A stretch of DNA of 64,000 bases from Eubacterium sp. 14-2. Its GTDB lineage: Bacteria > Bacillota > Clostridia > Lachnospirales > Lachnospiraceae. The stretch is from contig NZ_KE159567.1 of NCBI RefSeq assembly GCF_000403845.2, positions 1,062,911 to 1,126,910 on the forward strand. The letters run 5' to 3'. The notes below the pieces were generated by a model that did no database searches, was not told the DNA's origin, and worked only from the letters and a program-made list of their open reading frames with translations. The position numbers were made by a program, and so were the translations under genes. Of this stretch, positions 36,707 through 43,951 are shown piece by piece (the first letter of the stretch is position 1; the number at the start of each line of letters is the position of its first letter).

Positions 36707-38405
36707 CAAAGAGGCTGTAAAAAGATTACTTCTGTTACTAGGCAGATACAAAAAAACAATAGTTGTAATTGTCGGCTGTCTGCTTGTTTCTACCGGGTTA
36801 AATCTATGTGTTCCGCTGATCAGCAGGCGGATCATGGACGATGGCTTTATTGGTGGAAATAAGAAATTATTGATAGAGCTGGTCTTGGCGTCTATGGTAA
36901 TCTACACTATAAATTCCCTCATAGATATAGTTAAGGAAAAGAAACGTGTAGATATTTCAGCAAAGATACAATATTTTCTTTCGGAACAGTCTTTTTCACA
37001 TCTTATGAAGCTGCGGGTAAACTATTTCAATAACACAAATTATGCGGAGACTTTGAATAATATCAACATGGATATTAACCAGATGACATCTATTGCTGAC
37101 AGCAGTGTTTTTTTCGTAATTACGCAGACGTTTAGCATGACAGGCGGCATAATAGGTTTATTCATAATAGATTTCAGAATGACGGTACTGGTTCTTCTGT
37201 TTATACCTATTAAGTGTGTGGTAATGAAATACTTTGCAAAAAAGCAAAAACAGATTATGGACGAGTTCATAAAAAGGAATCAGGAGTACGCTAAATGGTT
37301 TGGAGATACCGTTGGAGGGGTACGGGAAGTCAAGCTGTTTAATATCTTGGATAAAAAGCATGAGGAGTTTGAGTTTAATCAGAACAATATTATAGAGAAA
37401 CAAAAGCAGATGAATATGTTAGGGCAGTGGAATACGATAACAGATAGTATCATGGTACAGTTTCTTTCCACATTATTATACATACTGGGCGCAAATTTAG
37501 TGTTTGATATGAAACTTTCAGTAGGCAGTGTGTTCGCTTTCATTACATATAGTGCTTACGTTACCGGACCGATTTCTGCAATCCTAAATATAGGATACCT
37601 GTTATCAGGGATTATTCCGTCAACAAAAAGATATTATGCGTTTATGGAATTGGAGGAAGAAACGGATAATGGAAAGAAAACGGATCTATGTCCAAATGAT
37701 TTGAGATTGCAGAAGGTTTCTTTTGCGTATGAAAGGGATAAGTGCATTTTAAAGAATATTGATATATTATTTGCAAAATGCAGCAAGACAGCTATAATCG
37801 GGCGCAATGGTTCGGGAAAGACAACAATCATCAATCTTCTTACGAGAATGTATGAGCCGACAAGCGGTGAAATACTGTTGGGAGCAGAAAATATTTCAGA
37901 GCTGCCATTGCCAGAATACCGAAATATGGTATCTGTTGTGAGCCAACAAATCTACTTATTCAATGACACAATAAAGAATAACATCTGTCTGTATAAACAA
38001 ATAGATGATACAGTGATAGAAGCTGCCTGCAAGGACAGTGGACTTGAAGATTTTATAAACGAGGTTTCCTTAGATCATGTGGTAGGGCAGAATGGGGCAA
38101 TGCTCTCCGGCGGGCAAAAGCAGAAAATAGCCCTTGCAAGGGCATTGGTGCATGACAAGCCGATTATTTTATTTGATGAAGCTACTTCAAACACAGATGC
38201 TTATTCAGAACAGCAAATAAACGGACTGCTTGATACTCGGCTAAAAGACAAAACAGTGATAGTGATAACACATAAGAAAGAAATATTGAGCAAAGTGGAT
38301 CAGATCGTTGTACTGAAGGAGGGAGTGGTTACAGCTTTAGGGAGATATGATGATTTGATAGGGAAAAGTGATGAACTAAATGTTATGTTGGAAAAAGCAG
38401 AATAA
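36699..38405 (+). CDS. ABC exporter (permease-ATPase), cluster 1
   Basis: A 568-aa half-transporter: six membrane segments in the first ~310 residues and an ATPase with Walker A GRNGSGKT, signature LSGGQKQK and Walker B IILFDEA. No C39 peptidase domain at the N-terminus, so leader removal needs another enzyme, presumably the S8 protease it overlaps by 8 nt. Likely exports the mature Cys-rich peptide(s) of both clusters, since cluster 2 has no transporter. Confidence 0.88.
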   Translation: MDNKEAVKRLLLLLGRYKKTIVVIVGCLLVSTGLNLCVPLISRRIMDDGFIGGNKKLLIELVLASMVIYTINSLIDIVKEKKRVDISAKIQYFLSEQSFSHLMKLRVNYFNNTNYAETLNNINMDINQMTSIADSSVFFVITQTFSMTGGIIGLFIIDFRMTVLVLLFIPIKCVVMKYFAKKQKQIMDEFIKRNQEYAKWFGDTVGGVREVKLFNILDKKHEEFEFNQNNIIEKQKQMNMLGQWNTITDSIMVQFLSTLLYILGANLVFDMKLSVGSVFAFITYSAYVTGPISAILNIGYLLSGIIPSTKRYYAFMELEEETDNGKKTDLCPNDLRLQKVSFAYERDKCILKNIDILFAKCSKTAIIGRNGSGKTTIINLLTRMYEPTSGEILLGAENISELPLPEYRNMVSVVSQQIYLFNDTIKNNICLYKQIDDTVIEAACKDSGLEDFINEVSLDHVVGQNGAMLSGGQKQKIALARALVHDKPIILFDEATSNTDAYSEQQINGLLDTRLKDKTVIVITHKKEILSKVDQIVVLKEGVVTALGRYDDLIGKSDELNVMLEKAE

Positions 38406-38413
38406 GTATAAGA

Positions 38414-38455
38414 AAATCTTTTCAGAAGCAAGTCTGTCTGTAAAGATTTTTTTTG
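38414..38455 (+). terminator. Terminator after the cluster 1 exporter
   Basis: An AAATCTTT / AAAGATTT stem with an inner partial stem and eight T. It runs directly into LytTR site 7 (TTTTTTGTGCCGTTTTCTGC), as before site 6. Confidence 0.75.
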
Positions 38456-38457
38456 TG

Positions 38458-38524
38458 CCGTTTTCTGCAAAAACAATTCATTTTCTGCAAGGGTAATTGT
38501 ATTTGTTTAAAAGTCTGTTATCAT
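38458..38524 (+). promoter_or_regulatory. LytTR-type direct-repeat promoter (site 7, peptide cluster 2)
   Basis: CCGTTTTCTGCA (38458-38469) and TCATTTTCTGCA (38478-38489), 20 bp apart; 7 nt; -35 TTGTAT (38497-38502); 16 nt; -10 TATCAT (38519-38524). It drives the second Cys-rich peptide cluster. Confidence 0.83.
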
Positions 38525-38564
38525 TAAAGAAAAGTCTGAAATTTAAATAAGGGAGGATGATACT

Positions 38565-39241
38565 ATGGCAATAGCAGGAGTAACCGACTATACAAATACA
38601 TATGCAGCGAATAGAACCAGCTACAATGCAAAAGGAAGTAGTGGATTGAGTGAGACTGCTCAAAGTTATCTGAGTGATTTGAAACAGAAATACTCGGATG
38701 TAAATATTACGGTAGCAGATTTTAACAGTGAAAAACAGTCAGATGCCTATATGTTAGGTAGCCGTGGTTATAATAATGTGGCTATTTCAGCTAGTGTTGT
38801 GGAGAGGATGGCAACAGATCCGCAGACAGCAGAGAAATATGAAAAAGTAGTTTCAGATATGAGTGGAAATGCAGAACGGATAGAAAAATTTGCACAGGAA
38901 AATAATGATGAGATTCTTGGTGCAGGTGTTGTCATTGACAAAAATGGAAAAGTGTCGTATTGGATGGTTGGCAGGAGTAAGGATACGTATGAAAATCCCG
39001 GTACTGTGTATAAAGAAAAGGTACAAAAGCAGTTAGAAGAGAAGCGGGCGAAAAGAAAAGAAGAAGAGAAATTGAAAGAAAAGCGAATAATCAAGGCAGA
39101 AACAGCAGAAAAGTTGCTGGAAAAGAGGAAAAATGGCAAAGCCATGAGAGCTGATCTGAAAGAAGAACTTTTAGATATTGGGCTTGATGGACATGTTAGA
39201 AAAATCACAGAAGAAAAAGGAGTGCAGATGGATATAACTGT
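38565..39241 (+). CDS. Cluster 2 accessory protein (DUF6033-like)
   Basis: A 226-aa hydrophilic protein. Residues 25-130 (LSETAQSYLSDLKQKYSDVN, ITVADFNSEKQ, AISASVVERMATDPQTAEKY) match the Lachnospiraceae DUF6033 pattern as I recall it; residues 150-200 are a Lys/Glu coiled coil. It is the first gene after LytTR site 7. A related protein is at 31587. Function unknown. Confidence 0.7.
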
Positions 39242-39298
39242 TTAATTTGATATGTTGTTTTTCAATGACATAAATATGTAGAGTAGGAGGTGAAATAA

Positions 39299-39466
39299 AT
39301 GAAGAAATTAGGAAAGAAGAGAACAGGCAACAATAATACTGTTCAGGCGTATGCATGTGGAGGTGCATTTTGTGTATGCAAAGCATGTGCGGCTGCTTCC
39401 GTTGATTCCATGCTCTATAATGGAACAAAAAGCCAGAATGATGGAACATTAATGCTGATCGGCTAG
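39299..39466 (+). CDS. Cys-rich RiPP precursor, CLI_3235-like (cluster 2)
   Basis: A 55-aa peptide: MKKLGKKRTGNNNTVQAYAC start, a Cys/Ala/Gly core with Cys 20, 25, 27 and 30, then a Ser/Asn/Gly tail. The leader matches precursor 1 (KKxLGKK, NTV/GTV), but the core differs, so the products should differ. TAGGAGG lies 8-9 nt before ATG 39299. Confidence 0.85.
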   Translation: MKKLGKKRTGNNNTVQAYACGGAFCVCKACAAASVDSMLYNGTKSQNDGTLMLIG

Positions 39467-39493
39467 TTTGTATGTCAGGAAGTGGAGTGTACG

Positions 39494-39518
39494 AGGGACT
39501 GTTGAACAAGCAGTCCCT
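39494..39518 (+). terminator. Hairpin between precursor 2 and its maturase
   Basis: AGGGACTG (39494-39501) pairs with CAGTCCCT (39511-39518). It sits in the same place as the terminator in cluster 1 but without a T-run, so it may be a partial block or mRNA stabiliser. Confidence 0.65.
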
Positions 39519-39538
39519 TGTAACATATGGGAGGAATA

Positions 39539-40972
39539 ATGGAAAGTACAATTAAGAAATTAAACTGCCATTTGTTTAGGACTTGTGGAAAATATTATGT
39601 GTATGATGTTCCGAAGAATGTCATATTAAAAGTAAATAGAGATACTTATAATGAAATTAAAGAATTAAGCGCAGCGGAGCAGTGTGAGTATAGAGGGAAT
39701 AATGAAATTATTAAGGAATTGCAGAATGAAGGTTATTTGAGTTCACAGTATATTGAAATGATAGAACATCCCATGACAAGGAATATAGAGAGTGCGTTAG
39801 GGAATAGTGTACATATGCTTACACTACAAGTAACACAGAATTGTAATTTACGCTGTAAATATTGTGTATACTCTGGAAGTTATATTAACCGAAAGCATAA
39901 CAATAAGAGAATGTCCTTTGAAACGGCAAAAAAAGCAATTGACTATTATATTTTACATAGTTCACAAATGCCGAAATTAAGATTTGGATTTTATGGCGGT
40001 GAGCCAACTTTAGAGATGGAATTAATTCGCAAATGTGTTTCATATATTAACGGATGCTCATTAGGAAAGCCAGTTGAATACAATTTGACAACAAATGCTA
40101 CGATTCTTAATAAGGATATTGTTCAGTTTTTTATTGATAATCAGTTCTATTTAACAATAAGTTTGGATGGTTCCAAAAAGATACAGGACAAAAACAGAGT
40201 TTATGCAGAATCAGGAAAGGGAACTTTCGACAAGGTTATAGAAAATATCGGTTGGTTGAGAAAAGATTTTCCTGATTTCTTACAGAGGGTTCATTTTAAT
40301 ATGGTTATGGACCCTGTAGATGGATATAGAGATTCCAATGAATTTTTTATGAGAGATGAAAGAGTAAAGGGTATAGAAGTAAATGCTTCACAAAAAAATG
40401 ATGTTAATTATAAAGAAGAAATAGTAAAAGCACCAGAATATTATATGAATCGTTCTTATGAGCAATTTAAAGTGATTTTCAATTATTATAGAGATATTGA
40501 AGAAGATGTTTCTCCATTGGTGAATGGTTATTTGGGTGGAATTAAAAATAATATTGCAGATATGTTAAAAGGAGATGAATCTGGATATAAAATAGGTCAT
40601 CCAGGTGGTCCCTGTGTTCCAGGGCTGCAAAGGCTATTCGTTAATGCTGATGGAAACTTCTATCCATGTGAAAGAACTAACGAAGATTCAAAGATGATGA
40701 TTATTGGCGATGTAGAACAGGGAATAGATATAGATAAGGCAAAAACTTTGTTAAATGTTGGCAAGATCTCAGAGAATGTGTGTAAAAAATGTTGGGCATT
40801 TCGATTTTGTACTTCGTGTGCGGTTTATGCGGAAGACAGGGATAAATTATCAGTAGAGAAGAGGCTGTCTCGATGTGATTCAATTAGGAGTGCTGTAGAA
40901 ACAAATTTTAGGGAATATTGCATATTGAAAGAATTGAAAATGGATTTTGAAGAATTGGAGGAAACAGACTGA
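39539..40972 (+). CDS. ccpM: Cys-rich peptide radical SAM/SPASM maturase (cluster 2)
   Basis: A 477-aa homologue of the cluster 1 enzyme. The radical SAM motif is at Cys 102/106/109 (CNLRCKYC), with FYGGEP and a SPASM-type C-terminus (CVPGL, CERT, CKKCWAFRFCTSCAVY). GGGAGGAA places the start at ATG 39539, not further upstream. Presumed substrate is the peptide at 39299-39466. Confidence 0.9.
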   Translation: MESTIKKLNCHLFRTCGKYYVYDVPKNVILKVNRDTYNEIKELSAAEQCEYRGNNEIIKELQNEGYLSSQYIEMIEHPMTRNIESALGNSVHMLTLQVTQNCNLRCKYCVYSGSYINRKHNNKRMSFETAKKAIDYYILHSSQMPKLRFGFYGGEPTLEMELIRKCVSYINGCSLGKPVEYNLTTNATILNKDIVQFFIDNQFYLTISLDGSKKIQDKNRVYAESGKGTFDKVIENIGWLRKDFPDFLQRVHFNMVMDPVDGYRDSNEFFMRDERVKGIEVNASQKNDVNYKEEIVKAPEYYMNRSYEQFKVIFNYYRDIEEDVSPLVNGYLGGIKNNIADMLKGDESGYKIGHPGGPCVPGLQRLFVNADGNFYPCERTNEDSKMMIIGDVEQGIDIDKAKTLLNVGKISENVCKKCWAFRFCTSCAVYAEDRDKLSVEKRLSRCDSIRSAVETNFREYCILKELKMDFEELEETD

Positions 40973-42057
40973 TGAAAAAAGTATTGCTTTTTCCATATAA
41001 TTATAATTGCTGTGAAATTTTAAGATATAGGGATATGCTTATAGATTACGAAGTAATAGATGTCTTAGCGCCGTCTGGTTGGGGAGTAAATGGGAAAGAT
41101 GCGGGAATAGTAGATGGTGGAAAGAATATAGGAGTTAATATTCTGGAAACCATAGACTATGGACAGGATTTTCAAGGTGTCATGATAGTTGCTGATTGCA
41201 CTAATGAGGAAATAGAGCAGGCAGTGTTGATCTATGTAGAGGATGCTATTAGTCATAATAAAGAAATTATTTTTGCAACAGAAGTTAGTGACAAGGTAAA
41301 AGAACTGTGTTCTAACAAGCCAGAGCAGATAACTTATTTAATTGATAAACAGCCAACCATTAAGCATAGATGGAAGCTGTTGCAAATAAATACGCCTATT
41401 GCTGTAATTGCAGGTTTGAATGAGCTTACCCATAAATTTAAGATACAATTAGAAGTAAATCAATATTTTAGTAAGCAAGGTTATAAAGTAAGTCATGTAG
41501 GTTCAAAACAATATGGGGGACTTTTTGGCATACATTCTTTTCCTGATTTTATGTATTCTGATCTAAATGAAACAGAAAAGATATATCGGTTTAATAAATA
41601 TATAAGGGATATAGAAAAGAAGGAACAGTCAGACATAATAATTGTTGGTGTCCCAGGAGGGATAATGCCATATAACGAAAAATTTCCGGGGCATTTTGGA
41701 ATAACAATGTTTGAAGTTATGCAGGCTATAAGACCAGATATATTAATAATGAGCTGCTTATATGATAATTACAATGCCGAATATTTTGAAAATTTGTCAA
41801 CAGGAATTCGTCACAAGTATGGTGTAGATGTGGATGCATTTAATATATCGACTTTTCAGGTTGATATTAACGAGTCAGAACAGAGTAGGGTTCTACAATA
41901 TTATAAAATAACTCATAATGAGGTAACTACGTTAATTGATTCTTGTAAGGATAGCAGCGTACCAATTTTTAATATAATGAACGGAACCGATGGAGAAAAG
42001 ATTGCAGAGCTGGTTCTTAATAAGCTGCAAGAATATAGTGAAGCAGAACTGGTATAA
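40972..42057 (+). CDS. TIGR04066-type peptide maturation protein (cluster 2)
   Basis: A 361-aa homologue of the 34180 product: TPIAVIAGLNELTHKFKIQL, FGIHSFPDFMYSDLNETEKI and IIIVGVPGGIMPYNEKFPGH correspond segment by segment. It overlaps the maturase stop by one base (TGATG). Role in maturation unknown. Confidence 0.8.
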   Translation: MKKVLLFPYNYNCCEILRYRDMLIDYEVIDVLAPSGWGVNGKDAGIVDGGKNIGVNILETIDYGQDFQGVMIVADCTNEEIEQAVLIYVEDAISHNKEIIFATEVSDKVKELCSNKPEQITYLIDKQPTIKHRWKLLQINTPIAVIAGLNELTHKFKIQLEVNQYFSKQGYKVSHVGSKQYGGLFGIHSFPDFMYSDLNETEKIYRFNKYIRDIEKKEQSDIIIVGVPGGIMPYNEKFPGHFGITMFEVMQAIRPDILIMSCLYDNYNAEYFENLSTGIRHKYGVDVDAFNISTFQVDINESEQSRVLQYYKITHNEVTTLIDSCKDSSVPIFNIMNGTDGEKIAELVLNKLQEYSEAELV

Positions 42058-42068
42058 GGAGTGGGAAG

Positions 42069-42326
42069 ATGCAAGGAGATATTGAGGAAAAAGTGTTTGA
42101 AATATTTAGAAAATACCTATTCCGGGATTTGACACAATGTGAAGATCCTTTTTCAGAAAGTATATTTGGAGAAAAAATTGCATTACTTCCGGCAGAGGCG
42201 TATTTTTTGTTGGTGAAAATAGAAGAAGAATTTTCTATTAAATTTTCAAATGATGTTGTAATTGAGAGGAGATTTAATTATTTAAAGGATATTGTTGAAG
42301 AGATAGGAAAATGCTTGGAAAAATAA
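42069..42326 (+). CDS. Acyl-carrier-related protein (cluster 2)
   Basis: An 85-aa ACP-like protein. At the position of the phosphopantetheine Ser the sequence is ALLPAEAYFLLVKIEEEF, so Ser is absent and it cannot be a normal carrier. It is the last gene of cluster 2, while in cluster 1 the homologue is the first gene. It probably has a structural or partner role. Confidence 0.72.
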   Translation: MQGDIEEKVFEIFRKYLFRDLTQCEDPFSESIFGEKIALLPAEAYFLLVKIEEEFSIKFSNDVVIERRFNYLKDIVEEIGKCLEK

Positions 42327-42349
42327 AATTGGAAAATGAAAGATATTTT

Positions 42350-42389
42350 AGGGCTTTTTTAGATATTGTTAGCAATGTCTGGAAAAGCC
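42350..42389 (+). terminator. Terminator-like hairpin after cluster 2
   Basis: AGGGCTTTTTTAGATATT (about 42349-42366) can pair with AATGTCTGGAAAAGCCCT (about 42373-42390). No clean T-run follows. It lies immediately before LytTR site 8. Confidence 0.5.
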
Positions 42390-42394
42390 CTATT

Positions 42395-42461
42395 CCGTTT
42401 TCTGCAAAAACAGTTCATTTTCTGCAAAGCTAATGTTATGACTGCAAATATTTGATATGAT
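42395..42461 (+). promoter_or_regulatory. LytTR-type direct-repeat promoter (site 8, non-coding RNA)
   Basis: CCGTTTTCTGCA (42395-42406) and TCATTTTCTGCA (42415-42426), 20 bp apart; 7 nt; -35 TGTTAT (42434-42439); 16 nt; -10 TATGAT (42456-42461). No ribosome binding site or plausible ORF follows before a terminator at 42571-42611. Confidence 0.83.
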
Positions 42462-42466
42462 ATAGA

Positions 42467-42611
42467 CTACTGTGCGGCATAATTTTTTCAAGCTAATACA
42501 AAGCCTGAACAGGCTTAATCTTGTTGTGCAAATGAATGATACTATGCAATTAACAACAAGATTATTAGTGTACACCTGATAACAAATAAACGTTGTTGGG
42601 TGTATTTTTTT
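42467..42611 (+). ncRNA. Predicted quorum-controlled structured small RNA (~145 nt)
   Basis: Expected start near 42467 from the -10 at 42456-42461, end at a T-run at 42605-42611. Three helices: AAGCCT/AGGCTT with a 4-nt loop (42501-42516); a perfect 11-bp stem 42517-42527 with 42553-42563, which can extend inward; and the terminator stem TACACC/GGTGTA (42571-42576, 42599-42604) with inner AACAA/TTGTT. The only ORF (15 codons) lacks a ribosome site. A regulatory RNA analogous in place to RNAIII is possible; no similarity to RNAIII is claimed. Confidence 0.6.
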
Positions 42612-42612
42612 C

Positions 42613-42764
42613 TTAATTTTTGATGATTAGATTTTTACATAGATTGTTCTTTAAGGGATATATGCGCTGTCTGATACAGTACAATATACTCCTGAAAAGT
42701 AAATACGGCAGCTTACGAGTACACAAATCGACATGGCAGGTCGGTGCGGTGTACTCTTTTTTTT
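42613..42764 (+). terminator. Second terminated stretch before the XRE gene
   Basis: A perfect 8-bp stem, GAGTACAC (42717-42724) with GTGTACTC (42750-42757), encloses a CGAC/GTCG hairpin and is followed by eight T. A candidate promoter TTTACA-17-GATATA lies near 42631-42660, so this may be another short transcript of about 100 nt. No coding region is visible. Confidence 0.55.
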
Positions 42765-42767
42765 GCT

Positions 42768-42818
42768 ACTGTCGAAAAATGCTGATACATCAGGATATAT
42801 ACATTCGACTGTCGAAAA
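42768..42818 (+). promoter_or_regulatory. Paired ACTGTCGAAAA repeats (possible 0A boxes or XRE operators)
   Basis: ACTGTCGAAAA occurs at 42768-42778 and 42808-42818. Each holds TGTCGAA, the Spo0A-box core, and the second is also a 13-bp palindrome (TTCGACTGTCGAA, 42804-42816). They lie 60-100 bp before the XRE gene. The same CTGTCGAAAAG occurs before the XRE gene at 63625, so self-control by such regulators is an alternative. Confidence 0.45.
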
Positions 42819-42875
42819 GAGGACCTCCGTCTGATTCTTCATTTCAACAAAATAGAAAGAATGGAGAATTAGAAA

Positions 42876-43208
42876 ATGAAGGATATAAAATATATTATTG
42901 CCGATAACGTGAAATTATACCGGAAAAAGCAGAATTTAACCCAATTTGAACTGGCAGAGAAAGCGGAGCTTTCAGTTGATTCTATCAAACGGATCGAACA
43001 TGGGAGCAGAACAATGTCGTTAGAAAACTTCATGAGAATTGCAGATGCATTGGCTGTCCCTCTTTCATATCTCTTATATGAAAATCTCAATGAAATTCCC
43101 ATAACAGAACGTATTCTAAATATCTTAAACAGTAAGAGTGTAAATCAGCAGGAATATTTAGTACATATGCTTGAGGAAATGTCTCTAGGATTGGACAAGC
43201 TCTTATAG
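42876..43208 (+). CDS. XRE-family regulator
   Basis: A 110-aa protein with an N-terminal HTH (VKLYRKKQNLTQFELAEKA, then SVDSIKRIEHGSRTMSLEN) and a short C-terminal helical region (EYLVHMLEEMSLGLDKLL) probably for dimerisation. ATGGAGAAT upstream gives the ribosome site. A terminator follows at 43226-43261. Target unknown; palindromic repeats upstream may be its operator. Confidence 0.82.
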   Translation: MKDIKYIIADNVKLYRKKQNLTQFELAEKAELSVDSIKRIEHGSRTMSLENFMRIADALAVPLSYLLYENLNEIPITERILNILNSKSVNQQEYLVHMLEEMSLGLDKLL

Positions 43209-43225
43209 CATATACAAGAAAGACG

Positions 43226-43261
43226 AAAAAGGTGTATAGGGGATTCTATGCGCCTTTTTTT
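43226..43261 (+). terminator. Terminator after the XRE gene
   Basis: AAAGGTGTATA pairs with TATGCGCCTTT (with mismatches), followed by a run of T ending at 43261. Confidence 0.75.
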
Positions 43262-43328
43262 GGTAAAGAACATTGTAGTATGCAGATTTATAAGAGCAGT
43301 TAAAATATTTCCAGTTTTTACTAAAAAG

Positions 43329-43357
43329 TGAAACCAAATTCTTGCAGATGCCGTATT
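43329..43357 (+). promoter_or_regulatory. ECF-type promoter before the sigma factor gene
   Basis: TGAAACC (43329-43335), 16 nt, CGTATT (43352-43357). This is the usual ECF pattern (TGAAAC and CGT), placed directly before the ECF sigma gene, so autoregulation is likely. Confidence 0.65.
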
Positions 43358-43390
43358 GATAAAAAATTTGAGCAGATAGGATTTGGAGGA

Positions 43391-43951
43391 ATGGACGAAA
43401 AGAGCATACTAAAGAGGTTACGGAACAGGGATGAAAAAGCATTTGAAGAAATAATTGATTTGTATAGCGCTTATATCACTGCCATTGTCAGAAACCTATT
43501 AAGCTCAAAAGGAACAAGAGAAGATGTGGAGGAGGTGGTCGCAGACACGTTTATCTCACTGTGGAATACAGTTGAAAGGATCAATTATGAAGAATACAGC
43601 AGCATTAAGGCATACATAGCAGTTATCGCAAGGAACAAGGCGAAGGACTGGCTGAGAAATACCAAAGTGCAGAATTTACAGTTAATGGATGATATTCTGA
43701 TAATTGATAACAGCGTGGAACAGCTAATAGTCCAAAGAGAACAGCAGAGGATCATAGCAAGAATTTTAGAACAGTTGAAGCCGTTAGACTGGAAGATTTT
43801 TGTGGCGTATTACTACCAGTACAAAAAAGTAAATGAGATTGCGCAGGAGCTTCAGATGAATCCCCAGACGGTAAAAACCAGACTGCGGCGTGGAAGAGAG
43901 GTGCTTAAAAAATTTCTGATTAAAGAGGGATATGGAAGCAATGCAGATTAG
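43391..43951 (+). CDS. ECF-family RNA polymerase sigma factor
   Basis: A 186-aa sigma factor: region 2 (DEKAFEEIIDLYSAYITAI, then VVADTFISLWNTVERI and IARNKAKDWLRN) and region 4 (LKPLDWKIFVAYYYQYKKVN then MNPQTVKTRLRRGREVLKKFL). The longer frame from 43328 would begin inside the predicted promoter, so ATG 43391 is preferred, with TAGGA about 9 nt upstream. The next gene overlaps its 3' end by 20 nt, the usual arrangement of sigma and anti-sigma genes. Confidence 0.85.
   Translation: MDEKSILKRLRNRDEKAFEEIIDLYSAYITAIVRNLLSSKGTREDVEEVVADTFISLWNTVERINYEEYSSIKAYIAVIARNKAKDWLRNTKVQNLQLMDDILIIDNSVEQLIVQREQQRIIARILEQLKPLDWKIFVAYYYQYKKVNEIAQELQMNPQTVKTRLRRGREVLKKFLIKEGYGSNAD

Noticed and set aside
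42533-42580. 15-codon ORF in the predicted non-coding RNA
   Set aside because: No Shine-Dalgarno sequence, and its start is inside a stable stem-loop.
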